The position numbers were made by a program, and so were the translations under genes. From Dromaius novaehollandiae (lineage: Eukaryota; Chordata; Aves; Casuariiformes; Dromaiidae): a stretch of DNA of 64,000 nucleotides. Under the pieces are notes generated by a model. That model was not told the DNA's origin. It was given only the letters and a program-made list of their open reading frames with translations, and made no database searches. The stretch covers positions 18,744,501 through 18,808,500 of the forward strand of contig NC_088113.1 of the NCBI RefSeq assembly GCF_036370855.1. Reading direction: 5' to 3'. Shown here piece by piece: positions 9,681 through 20,927 of the stretch. The stretch's first letter is position 1; each line of letters starts with the position of its first letter.

Positions 9681-12216
9681 TGGAGGGTGGCCGGGAGTTG
9701 CAGTGGAAGGCGTCCAGCTCCTGGCAGCAGCTCTAAATGCTGCCGGCCCCTTTTTCCTTCTCTGCTCCATTTCTTTCTTCAAAACCATTTTCCTGTTCTT
9801 ATTTTAACCGTTTGTCCTGGAGGCAGGTGGCTTCGTCGAGGCGACAGTGCAGGAAAATTTCAACAAGAAAAACAACCTGAGTTCAAGCAAGCACGATTGC
9901 TCCTAAAAAAGTCTCCCTTCCCCTGGGCCAGCCCATCTCTGCGGGCAGCGGGTGCCGGGCTGCGGGGCGGATGGGCAGCATCGCGCACTGCCACGTCAGC
10001 GTCAGCCACAGGAGCTGATATTCGCCTGAAATTTTGATATTTGCCTAAATTTTGTTCCCAGGTTGGCAGATTTTTGTAAAGGATCCAGGAAAGCTAATGA
10101 TGACTGTGGAAATAGCTGCCAGAAGAGCTTCGGCTGATCCCTCGCATCCTTCCCCAAGTTGCTTCTCCCTTGTCCGTACAACTAGCAATTCACTGGTAAC
10201 TCACTCTTGTTCTTCCAAACACGATGCTTGGTGCAATCTCCTGGCACTCTGGCATTAATTATTCTCTAATAAATTGTTTTTAATTTCAGCTCCAAAGGAA
10301 AAAAAAAAAATCCGCTTCCACGGGAGACGAGGGAAAGGTACACGTGTAGCAATTATCTGTAGGATTTTACACAAAGAATTAGAAACCTAGCGGAGCATGT
10401 CCTGCATTCTCATTAAAGGCAAACAGCCAGCGGTTGGCAGGGGATTTTCCTGTGCAACCAGTTAGGCTCATTGCAGCTGTTAAATTCCTTTCATGTTGTC
10501 TTTTTTTTTTGTTCCCCTCTCTCCAGCAAGTCTCCTATAAAAAACGCTAATTTATAATCTCGCCCGTGTACGTGTGCAAGCTAGGAGCGAGGTGAAGGCT
10601 TGCACGAAACGCATCCTCGACCGCCCGGGCTGGTAGCAGGGGCACGGCGACCACCTCCAGCCCGGCCGGGCCGCGGGGCCGGTGACTCTTCGGGGACGGA
10701 GACTTCGTGTCTCGTGGTGGGGGGGAATCGGTGCGCGTGGCCGAGTGAGAATCGTTGATGATTCGAGGTGAACTTGAGATCGTTTTGCAGCGTGCAATTG
10801 CTCTTCGTAATAACTCATTATAAACGACTGCGCGGCACTTGTGAGATCGGCGTTCTCCAGCTGGGTAACCGCTTCTAGATTCCTAGAAATAGAAAAAACC
10901 CACACACAGCTTGTATTATAAGCAAGGATACAATCAGAGGGGAAAGTGAAGGGATTAGGAGGTCTTCAGATTAGTCATTTTGTAATCTGTGTTATTTCAT
11001 TCTGATTTATTCTATTCCATCCTGTCCGGGACACTACTACTCTTTCAGAAGCGCTGCAGGCTGCAGTTCCCACCGCCGGCACCTCCGGGATCAGCAGGAG
11101 CTCGGAGCGTAAAACCTCAGTCCTCGCGGTTGCCCTTCTCGGCTGCGCATAGGTGGGACGCGCCGCGGCGGCCGGGCTGCCCTGGGAAGCGTTTGCGTGC
11201 CCGCGGGCTGGACTTCAGGAGGAAAGGCCACGCTGGGAGAAACCGGCCCTCCTGCACCCGGCTCCGGCCATCCCGGACGAAAGGCTTCGGATCGGGCGAC
11301 CGCAGCGCTGCGGCATTGCAGAGGGATAGCCGTCCGGTGCGGTTTTGTGCCTGGAGGCAGCGGGGAGGACAGAATTCAAGTTCGTTTCATTGCTATGTTA
11401 AGCGATGCATTTCTGAGCATTAAAACTACGGGGAGATTTGGATTCACCTCCAAACCAGGACATTTCCCCGGCTCATGTCTCTGTAATGAGCTAAATGAAT
11501 AGCTTTAGCCTTGATGTCTCCAAGCTCTGGGCACAGCTCTTTGAGACATACCAGATATCAAGTGACCGCCCTCAGCACCTCCGATCATCTCAGTGTTTTC
11601 AGAAACGCACTCACTGAATCGCCTTTGATTTGAGTTAGAATAAAATTACCGAAATCTGGAAACACAGAACCTCTCTGCAGAGCCTCAAGATGGACAAACT
11701 CTTCTTGGGAGGTTTTCGAATTCCTTCATAATAGCCTGGGTTTGAAAAACCGCTTTCGGGAGCTGGAAGATAAACACGCCTGGAACCGGTCACATTTTAA
11801 AGGGTTTAAGACGGAAACCATGGCCGAAAGAGCCTCATTAAGAGCTATTAGCCACAGGGTTAGAGGATATGGATAAAGCGGTGCAGGATGCAAACCGAAC
11901 CAGAAGCACAGTTGTTGCAGAACCGGCTCTGCTGATACCCGTGCGGTTGCACGTGGCAGTCCGCCCCGCCGCGCAGGCGACCGGGCACCGCGGCCCGGGC
12001 TCCGGGTTTGCATTTGTGGGCCCCATCGCGCTTCACTGGCTCAAAATTTGCCTTGTAAATGCAAAGATAATGCAGTTCAGGGTATTACCAGGTGATTTTT
12101 CTCTTCGAGTTTAGTGAGGGGTCCATGGCTGGCAGCTCAAATACAGCCTCTGCTTATGGGTGTATCCGGGGCCACTGGAAACCCAGGGGGGTTTCTTGCT
12201 GCGAGAGAGCTGTAGA

Positions 12217-12244
12217 ATTTCCTTAGCCAGAAAGCTAAGGAAAT
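12217..12244. repeat. Perfect 11-bp inverted repeat (hairpin)
   Basis: ATTTCCTTAGC at 12217-12227 pairs perfectly with GCTAAGGAAAT at 12234-12244 across a 6-base loop. A second perfect hairpin begins 24 bp further on. The function is unknown. Confidence 0.9.
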
Positions 12245-12267
12245 GTGGTACAGAGGGGACATAGCAA

Positions 12268-12293
12268 TGATGCTTCTCCTTGAAGAAGCATCA
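12268..12293. repeat. Perfect 10-bp inverted repeat (hairpin)
   Basis: TGATGCTTCT at 12268-12277 pairs with AGAAGCATCA at 12284-12293 across a 6-base loop. It has the same loop length as the neighbouring hairpin at 12217-12244. Confidence 0.9.
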
Positions 12294-15214
12294 GAACTGC
12301 TATTTTGGATGAAACTTTGCTGATTTTAAATGGAATTTTTCTCCTGCGGCCTTGGATTTTTCTGACACTTGGATTTTAGCACCTACCATTTTATGATAGG
12401 TTTAATGCAGAGCCAGAAGCTCTAACACGAGTGAGGAAGGGCATATTGTGGCATTGCTCAGGGTGACAGTGTTTATAGGCAGTATCTTTATCATCGGGCT
12501 GGTAAGAGCGCGTCGTCCTTCCCAGCCAATTTCAGACCCCAGTTTCTCCCTTTTCCTTCAATACAGTGTCAATTTTTGTTCTCTTTTGATGGTGCCTATC
12601 AAACCTTTCCCTCCTCCTCCTTGGAGATTTCTGGATTAAAGAATAAAGCACAGAACTGATTTCCTGGGCGTGCATTAGCGAGGATTATTCCAGGAGATTC
12701 CCCCGCATTTGGTGGATTACTCTTTCCAGGGAAGGGCATCTCAGATCTCCGCCGATACTTCCCTCAAAACGTCCCGGCACACTCGCGGCTTTTGCAGACA
12801 GTGGGAGCATCTGGAAGGGCGAGAGCCAAACGGCCGAAGTTCCCAGTGCCGATGCTGATGCTCCAGCGTCTTTGCGACACAGACGTTTCCCATAGAAATG
12901 CTATTGGGGCTGTTTCGGGTGGAATTCTGCCTTTGCTTTGAACCAAATGGACCATCGCACATGTCAAACAGATGGAGAAAACACTACTGGCGTCAGCGAA
13001 GTCCGATATAAGTCCACACGTATAACGGCATTGCCACCAACCACAGTCCCTGAAAGTGGGGCATAGTGCTCAGGCCATGTCCAGTTAATTAATTTGGCCT
13101 CCGTACCCTGTGCAAATATAGCAGATCAAGGGCCTATTACAGTATAAGAGCAATCTGTGCAGCCTTTACAGCAACATGCGCCTCTGTATTAGGCTTCAGA
13201 GATGGCTAAAGTCTAAGGAAAGCTCCTGATCCGTCCTGTGTGCAGAAGAACCGCAGTGTATAATTGAGCAGAACAGGCAAAAGTGCTTCCCGGGAGAGGA
13301 GGAGGTGAGCTGGTGCTGAACCAAATTGAGACCTCGGAGACCAGCCTTGAGAAGTCAGTCGGGCACGTGGGAACCGGTTGCTCCTCGGTGCTGCCCGGGC
13401 GCATCAGAAGGGCTCCCCGTAAGCTCGGCATCGGCAGGCTGCGGTTCAGTACCGGCAGCAAGCGGAAGGGGGAAGAAAAGAATAAAAAAGCAGACTTTAT
13501 GGGGGCGGAAGGGAGCATTCAGGAGCACTCTCCGTCCATCCTTGGAAATTTTCTGCTGAGTGCCAGCCTTTTCGTCTGGCTGTACCTTGTCATGGTGCCA
13601 GTTTTGCAAATGCCACTTCTGCAAGGCAAAACAGATGCTGTAAAGCAAGCCAGGGAACAGCCTCTGCTTTCAAACCACCCTCCAAACTCTGGCAGGCACC
13701 GGGTGTTTCAGCCACACTTTTCTGAGTGAGTGAAACACTTGGTTTCAAGAGCGGGTATGATTTCTCCTCCCAGCCTCAGCCTAAGACGAGAGCAGGAAAC
13801 CCTCAAGCGTCAAAGAAGAGCTGTTTGGCATCACCAGCAGCCGTGCGCAGGCTGGCTTCAATGTTTTGACTAATCTCCAGGGATGAGGAAGGAAACATCA
13901 GCTCACCCTTCCTCATAGCACGTGTATCACCTTGCTTGCCGGAGGCCCTTGGGTGTGCTTCTGTAGGTGACCCATCCCTCTCAGATAGTCCAGGGAGGGC
14001 AAAGCAATAGTTTGAAGTGCACAGGCAAGATAACTGGTTGACACTTAGCCTGTTTCCCGAACAGTGTCATCCCATCGGCCGCTCAGCAGCGCGTGTCCCT
14101 GCAGCACGAGGCTCAGCCGGCTCCGCGCAGCGACTTTCTGCATATTTCTTCTGCAAAAACAGGAGTGTCTCCAAGCAAGGCTAACGAATTACCTGGTCTC
14201 ACAACTCTTTCATTTCATCACCATTGCCAAACACCAACAACAGCAAATGGATTTGCACTTTCTTGATTCAAGCATCACCAGGAGTTCGGAGGAACAGTTT
14301 TGCCAGGTGATGCTCAGTACAGGGCAATAAGGGCACTTTCCCAGGCATCACAGCACTATTTGGGGTGTTGAACTGCAGAAACACAACCCAAAACAAGCAA
14401 CAAACACAAAACACATGATTTATTTATTAATCCCATCGTACGATGTGCTGTTAGCTAATGCCTCAGCAATGCACTGCCGACGGGCAGCGTAACGCCGAGT
14501 ATTGCTGTCCTTGATTTCAAAGTGCCTCCTTGGAGTGGAGGCATGGATTGAAACGTCTCCTCGTGGTGCCTCTCGCTTTCCTCTTTTTCCTCAGCATCCC
14601 ATGGGAATCACAGGCACCTCGATCTTCCCTCCCTTGGCCCCTGTCGCCTGCCTGCGAGACAAAAGCCTCGGCAAGCCCGGTCACAGCCTTTCCTGCTTCG
14701 GCAACAAATAGTATGAGACTTCCCTGCATCTCCGTGTACCTAAACAACGGGGACATTTGGGCAATATTTTTCCCTTTCTCCCAATTTCTTCTTTTCTGCA
14801 AATGATGTTCTCTCTTTAAAAGATCCCCCCCATCTAAATCTCCTTGGAGACAACAGCTGTTAGAATGGAGCATTTTTGATTGCATATGGATATATTCCAC
14901 CAAAATTTCTCTCTCAACGAGAAGGCTGGTTTTATTTTCCAAATAAGTTTTGAAAGTCACATCTCACCCAGATGGCACCCAGGAGTACGCAGTGCCGCTT
15001 TGCAGCTTTTTAGGACCGATGTGGGGTGATAACCCTCCACCCCGCGCCGCTTGCTCGATAAACCACGCTCCAGCCGGAGGTGTCAAAGGGGAAAAAAAAA
15101 AAAAAGATTTTTCCCTACTTCTTTCTAGTTGTTTTTGACAAGCTGGAAGAGAACGGGGAAGGGGGGGGGGAGAGGGAAAAGCTGACGCATGTTTGATATA
15201 CACTTTTGACAGAG

Positions 15215-15540
15215 ATTTTACTTTATTATGTTTAATTGAAAAGTGTTAAAGCCGTCCGACATGAATATTCAGCTGATGGCTTCTGGTGCCGTTCCAGGAG
15301 TTATGATCGCCTGTGATTCCAGCACGGCTTCTCAGCACGGAGCCCTGTCAAAGCGAGAGTGACAGTGGGGAAGCTATTAATTGAAATAGCTTCATTAATT
15401 AGTAATTAACAGCAGGGTAATGACTATGTCACACATCGTATTTCAATGAATGCCCTTCATGTGTTATGGGGCCTTTAATTAAAGAATATGCATTTTAATT
15501 AAAGGCAAGTTTGGCCCTTTGGCCTCTGGAATACAAAAGA
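15215..15540. promoter_or_regulatory. Candidate enhancer rich in homeodomain and POU-type sites
   Basis: An AT-rich, repeat-free block flanked by GC-rich DNA. It contains many TAATTA/ATTAAT cores, a TGAATATTCA palindrome near the start, an ATATGCAT octamer-like word, and three nested inverted repeats (15370-15393, 15395-15409 and 15471-15506). The architecture suits a cis-regulatory element bound by homeodomain dimers. It sits about 10 kb downstream of SLC17A9 and 30 kb from the BHLHE23 promoter; the developmental regulator is the more natural target. Inference from sequence only. Confidence 0.45.
15471..15506. repeat. Perfect 13-bp inverted repeat around an octamer-like core
   Basis: GCCTTTAATTAAA (15471-15483) is mirrored by TTTAATTAAAGGC (15494-15506), with the 10-base spacer GAATATGCAT. 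Each arm itself holds the palindromic homeodomain site TTTAATTAAA, and the spacer holds a POU-type ATATGCAT word. Confidence 0.93.
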
Positions 15541-17439
15541 TGTCTCTAACTTTCCAGGCTCAGAGGAGGAAAGGTTGGTTTGGGAAAAAAGAGGCCAAGT
15601 GCAAGCGGTTTTGAAGGTAAAGCCGGGCAGCTGTGGTGCCCGGAGCTCGGAAAGACAGTCCTCAGGCTGCCAGCGTGCGAGCGATACGACGGGCGTCGAG
15701 GGGCAGCCTGGGCAGCAGCCACCAGGGCAGGAGGTGCCAGGGGGCTGGTTACTTCCTCAAGCAAAAAAAAAAAACCCAAACCACAAAAAGCCCCTAAAAC
15801 AAGCCAAAAAACCCACCCAAGCAACCTCCAAAAGGGTTATTTTGGGGTGTGAAGGGCCAGCAGCAGCTCCGCATCCTCCCAAAGGCAACGGGGACCCGAC
15901 GTGGGCCAACGGTGGAGAGCGACGTGCGTTTTGGAGGATGGCCGGGCTGATGAGCCTGCCCGCGGTCGGTGCCACCAAGGTCCCCCATGGCCTCACCAGC
16001 AGCTCTGGCTGGCTCAAGTCACCGCGATGGCCATCCCGTCCCATCCCGCCCGACCCCGCTGCTCGTTGGCCTCCCCGCGTCGGGGTCCTGGTTTTTTCTT
16101 CATCACCTCCACGCATTGATTGAATCCAGCACCCTCCTTCGGCTTCTCCGGGCAGACGCACGGGGAAACCAGGCGGCCGCCGAAGTTAAGAGTTAAACTT
16201 TGCAAGCGGAGCTGGGGGAGGGACCCGTGTGAATCGCTCCGAGTGTGGTAATTGCTGTTAATGCCATTAAAAAATTTAAATGCACGAGCGGTGTTTTATG
16301 CTGCTGTTCTGCGGTGTTTTTACTGGTGTCACACTGGGTTTGTCCTTGTGTCCTGGATCAGCCATGGCCTGTTCCCCGCAGGTAAAACCAGGGGTGACTT
16401 TGGGGCAAGGGGTCATTGTAAAGGGCTTATTTCCGCTTCCCGAAATAAAACCTCAGGGGTGAAATTCCCAGCCAGGTGTGAATGCAAATTGTGCATGCCT
16501 AAATGGTTTATGTATTTTGCAATGGCAGGAATTTGGGGCGACTGTGGGAGGATAGGACCCGTTTCTGCTCACCGCCAAGGCCTACGTGTGCACGTTTTGC
16601 TGGTGCATCTGCTCAGACGCTAAGAGTATGTTTGAGGTATATTTTCACCTCCAGACCCTCCATCCCTCCAAGGCCCCTTGGGTTCGGTTTCACAGCCTGG
16701 GCTAAAGCTGCGACCCAGCTGGAGGGGAGAGTGTCACCACCGCCTTATGTCAAAGAAAGGCCTTTGATGTCACCACCTTTGGTTGCTCGTATGCGATGGC
16801 TGCACTGATGTTGGTGCACTTGGCCGTGGCTAATACACGGAGCCCTGGGTCACCTCCCGAAGAAGGCAGCTTGGGAAACCACGGATGACATTTTAGAAGG
16901 AAAACAGCTCTTCAGGTGAGCAAGTTTCGGTGTGATGAGAAGCAGCACAAGATGTTATGACTTTTGTAGAAAGAATCAAAGACTCTCGCTTTTCCAGATT
17001 TTTAGTGCAAGGATCATCTCGTTGGGGGAAAAATACATAAAAAAAATCCTCATTGTCTTCAACAATTCTGAAAAAATAAAACCTGATTTAGAGCCTTGAT
17101 AGACTAAGACTAGATATGCATAAGGCTGGGACATCTCAGCCTCATTCTTATTTACAGACCCTGCCTATTTACAAGTTTAAGTGAGGTCCAAACATCCCGG
17201 CGATGCAGGCGGCAGCCCGTGTAGACGCCCGACCTTGCCCTGCTCTCCCCGCTGTGCCACTCCAGGACGGCCGCCAACTTGTCTCTTTTCCCCTTTCTTT
17301 TTCTTTTTTTAATGCCTTGTTTGTTGTGTACCAGAATTCGCCTCATCATTTTCAAATCAAACGTCTTATTCCTTTCTGCTCCCAGAAATTAAAACGTGGC
17401 AAGGTCTTTTTTCTTTTTGAACCGCAAGATTAAAAGTTG
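15541..17439. other. Intergenic, GC-rich, no gene seen
   Basis: Unique CpG-rich sequence with an A/C-rich simple tract at about 15761-15825 of the kind common in bird DNA. Open frames of up to about 180 codons run through it, but they are compositionally biased and have no recognisable domain. Confidence 0.45.
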
Positions 17440-17720
17440 TTTGAAGAATAATGTTTTCCTAAGTTTTAGCTGACATTCAATTTTAATGACTTTTTAAACA
17501 AAGTAACTATTAACTGTGCATCGTTTTATAGTTTCCTGATGTCTGACAGGTGTTTTTGCCCATGTGGGAAACAGATGCTAATAACATTTTCCCTAATAGC
17601 TCATAAATAATAAGCATTTAGCATTTTCCTTTGTATACTGCTCTGTCAATAGCCAATTTACTTTTCAGAAGCCACAAGGTTTTCCTGTCAATCAGTTTTA
17701 GCCTCGGGCACTTTTTGGTG
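17440..17720. promoter_or_regulatory. Candidate conserved noncoding element
   Basis: An AT-rich, low-CpG, repeat-free block with ATTTTAATGA, CTAATAACATT, GCTCATAAATAATAAGCATT and TGTCAATAGCC words and a CAGGTG E-box near 17548. It resembles ancient vertebrate enhancers in texture. There is no open frame. Judgement by eye. Confidence 0.3.
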
Positions 17721-19453
17721 ATTAGAAACCCCTTGGAGAGCGAGAACTCCAAATTAGTTTTAAATAAAAAATAAGAATATTCATGCTGTTGAACATCTAA
17801 AGGTAAAAAAAAAATGATCTGGGTACATAAATATCACTGGTGGGGTATTAATACTTCATAGGAATAGAGTGACCAACTACTCTCTGGAGGAACACAGCAA
17901 AGACAGCCCACGACACAAAGAAAGTAATGTATGCAGGAGAAAAATAACTTTTTGTTTGAAAACAGGGAGTATTTTGGGGGGCTGCTGAAGAGCTTTAGCC
18001 GCAGGAAAGCTACCCCACCTTCTCGTTTGGAAAATAAGCAGCAAATGCAATGCAGCGCTTAGCCCTTGCCACGGTCTCGCTCCTTCGGCAGGCTCTGGAG
18101 CCAGTCCTGACGTTTTTCCCGCTTCCAGAAGAGGAAAGGGGGAAAAATCAGGAGTTTTCCTGCCTGGGTGAAGACCGGCTGCAGGTGTGGGAAGTCTGCA
18201 GTGTCTGACACCGAGCCGGGTGCCGGGGGACCAGCGGGGATGGCTCGGAGGAGGCACCGTCGTCCCCGCGTCCCCGCGCAGGCACCTTTTCTGCAGCCCC
18301 AGCGCGTGTCAGATGAGGGTCACTGGCCGTCTCCTCTCAGAGGTTTTAGGCTTTGCTGTAATATCTATGCACCTCCCAGGTGAAAACAGTTTTAATAAAT
18401 TCTGTTTAAACGGCATTTTTCCCAGTGAACACAGTAACCGGCTCTTTGGAAGAGAGAAGAACCTGGTGCTCCCGGATTCAGACCTGTTCCTCACGGTGGG
18501 GTGGTCGGATGGTGCAACAGCTTTGCCACAGCTGACTTTATCGAGTCAGGATTTCGGGAGGTTTTGGGGCCTTCAGCAGAGCAGCTGGTTCCGGTCGCTG
18601 CTGGAGCTGGGATACCAGCGCGGATGGAGCGCGGCTCTGGCACCGTTTGGCCTTTTCTGCGGAAACGAGCTGAAACGCATTGATTTCACTGTTGTTCATC
18701 AGCCTTGCATCACCACGTTGCGTTTTAGTATTCATCCCTTCTGCCAGATAGATTTTTCTCATAACAAGTAATTCATTTTGCAAGAGAAATGGAACGATGC
18801 AGCTTCCCCGGCCAGTACAAAAGGCATTTTTATTTTTTCTAGAGAGAGTGGCCTCATCTATCCTAACATATTGACCTAAAACTTCATGGCATGCTGACAT
18901 AGCTGCAGCCACGCTGAATACCATTAAACCCCAAGGGGCTTTAGTTCATCAAATGTAAACATGAATAATGCAGTGATATAAAAAGCAGGTATCACATCTA
19001 TACAAGACAAAGGGTCAGAAAGCGAGTTGGTTCTTCTGGTTGATTTTTCTCTTTGAATGAAGGGAAAAGAAACTTTTGCCCTCAAAAGAAGTGTTGCTTC
19101 AATCCCTACCAGCAACCTGACGACAGTGATGTGACCTGCGTTCCTTCCTCCCATCCCTCCCGTCTCATTTGGCACCAGCAGCAGCGACACAGCCGCTCCC
19201 TTCGAAGGGACAGCAGTGAAATGGTTAACAGCACCGTTAAGTGACTATCCTCCAATTTAGCATTAGCACCGAGGGGAGGAAGCTTCGATTTCTCCAGGCA
19301 ATCCAGGCTGGTTGCAGACGCAGACGGCAAACATGCTTACCGTTTCAGCTCACACGTGGCGGTTTCCTAATAACAGGGGTGTTAACTGAAAACAGAACGG
19401 CAGTAACAGCTGAGTAACAATTACCCGACACTCCTGCTTTTCCACAACGTACC

Positions 19454-19503
19454 GTGGACTATCCATATTACGTGGATTATCCAACATAATATGGAATATC
19501 CAC
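19454..19503. repeat. Compound direct and inverted repeat with GGATTA-type words
   Basis: GTGGAYTATCCA occurs twice in direct orientation (19454-19465, 19472-19483). An inverted arm closes a hairpin: GTGGA (19454-19458) with TCCAC (19499-19503), and CCATATTA (19463-19470) with TAATATGG (19487-19494). The loop copy carries TGGAT-T-ATCCA, a small dyad of its own. GGATTA is the core bound by OTX/CRX-class homeodomain proteins. Confidence 0.85.
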
Positions 19504-20909
19504 AAATAGTAGGTTGGAAATGACTCTTATGTATCAGACTTCAAAGCCAAAAGTTGGCTATCTGGGAGCAAAGGGGCTTCTGGCACCACGCCAGGGCGCT
19601 GGCTGAGCGCTGACTGCCCCGGGGGAGTGGTAGCAAACAGCCCCCCACCACTTACGGTGTTTGCTCAAGACCTGTTGAGTTCCCGACGTGCCAGTCTCCT
19701 TGCAGAGCATTTGCTGGGATAGTCGGACCAAACCAAAGCTGGTGCTCGGTGTCCACGGGGTTATAACCCCCTTTCATGGGCTGCACGCTGGTGAGCATCA
19801 GAGATTGGGGGGATTTCCGAGGTTTTCTCGCCATGCTGCCGCGTGGGAATTTCCTCTGCCGAGTGGCTCAGCGCTAGATATAAGAGGTTTGAAGGAAACC
19901 TGAGACAGTCCCAATACTTTTCTGCCTGCTACTTTTGATTCATTTGCTTCTTGGTAATCTTCTCCCACCAGTGCTTCTGCCAGCGCAACCAGTCCCAAAC
20001 CTGCTGCTCCCGGTGGGAATCGCTCGAGTCGGCCTCCCTGGACAGCCCCGAAGTGATGGTGATGCTCTTAAAACACACACACATCATTAGGAAACTTTCT
20101 CCTGCGTGTCAAAGTGGCAGGGAGGAATCAGGATAATCCCAGCAAGCTGTTTCAGCGTATTTAACCCCGATTCTTTATGCCCTTGCGTTAGTCAGGAATA
20201 ACGCCTGGTTTTCGTCCTCTCGGTTCCCTTTTTCGGCTTACTACACACCAAACGGAAAACTGCCCCGACCAGCTACCTCGCTAGTTTTTCCTCTCCGAGC
20301 AGTTGGGTTCAAACATATGCCATTAGACCTGATGTCCCCAGTTAAAACCCCTGTCACATCACTAAATATTTTAGCAAATAAAAAATTTTTTAAACACGCG
20401 GCCAGATGTCCACACTGACACAGTGCTTAAGGCGTTTGACTGATAAAAAGCCAGGGCCCTTGGTAAATGGGGATTTAAAAACATGTCCTGAGGCAAGTGT
20501 GTGATATTAAAAACATCCTGGGCTCTTTTGTATGGAGATTTGCATACGTTGAGGTTTTAAAGAGAGTGTCCATCTGTCACTGAGCATTCTCACCACACAA
20601 CAAAGCATCGATAAATATTTTGAACCACAGTCACTTTTCAGCAGGCACCAGCAAGGAAGCAGAATGGTTTCAGCTGGGATATCCATTGCTTTGTGCAATA
20701 AAAGGAGCTGCGGTTTCACTTGGAAGCGGTGTTTAATATTTATGAGGATGACAGCCCTGTACAATTACAGAACTACAACCTGGCCCTCAAGTGGCTCCAT
20801 AAAAAGTATCAGCCAGCCAGAGCGAAAAACTAAAGCTTTTGTTCCGGAAAGTCGGCTTGTTGGATTTAGCGACGTACATCGCTCGCGCTTCACCAACGGT
20901 GGCACATGA

Positions 20910-20927
20910 TTGCCACGTACGTGGCAA
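20910..20927. repeat. Perfect 18-bp palindrome
   Basis: TTGCCACGTACGTGGCAA reads identically on both strands. It contains overlapping CACGT half-sites around CGTACG. A second inverted repeat (TGCTCCA / TGGAGCA, 20934-20940 with 20949-20955) follows within 7 bp. Confidence 0.93.

Larger units (their letters stand above)
9681..15214. other. Intergenic, GC-rich, no gene seen
   Basis: CpG-rich unique DNA with AT-rich patches at about 10240-10560 and 11560-11720. It contains the paired hairpins at 12217-12293 (listed separately), an A14 run at 15092-15105 and a G10 run at 15161-15170. No open frame shows a recognisable domain or credible splice-site pair. Confidence 0.5.

Noticed and set aside
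18187..18771. A 194-codon open frame
   Set aside because: No family resemblance, no splice or polyadenylation context, and overlapping frames on both strands.
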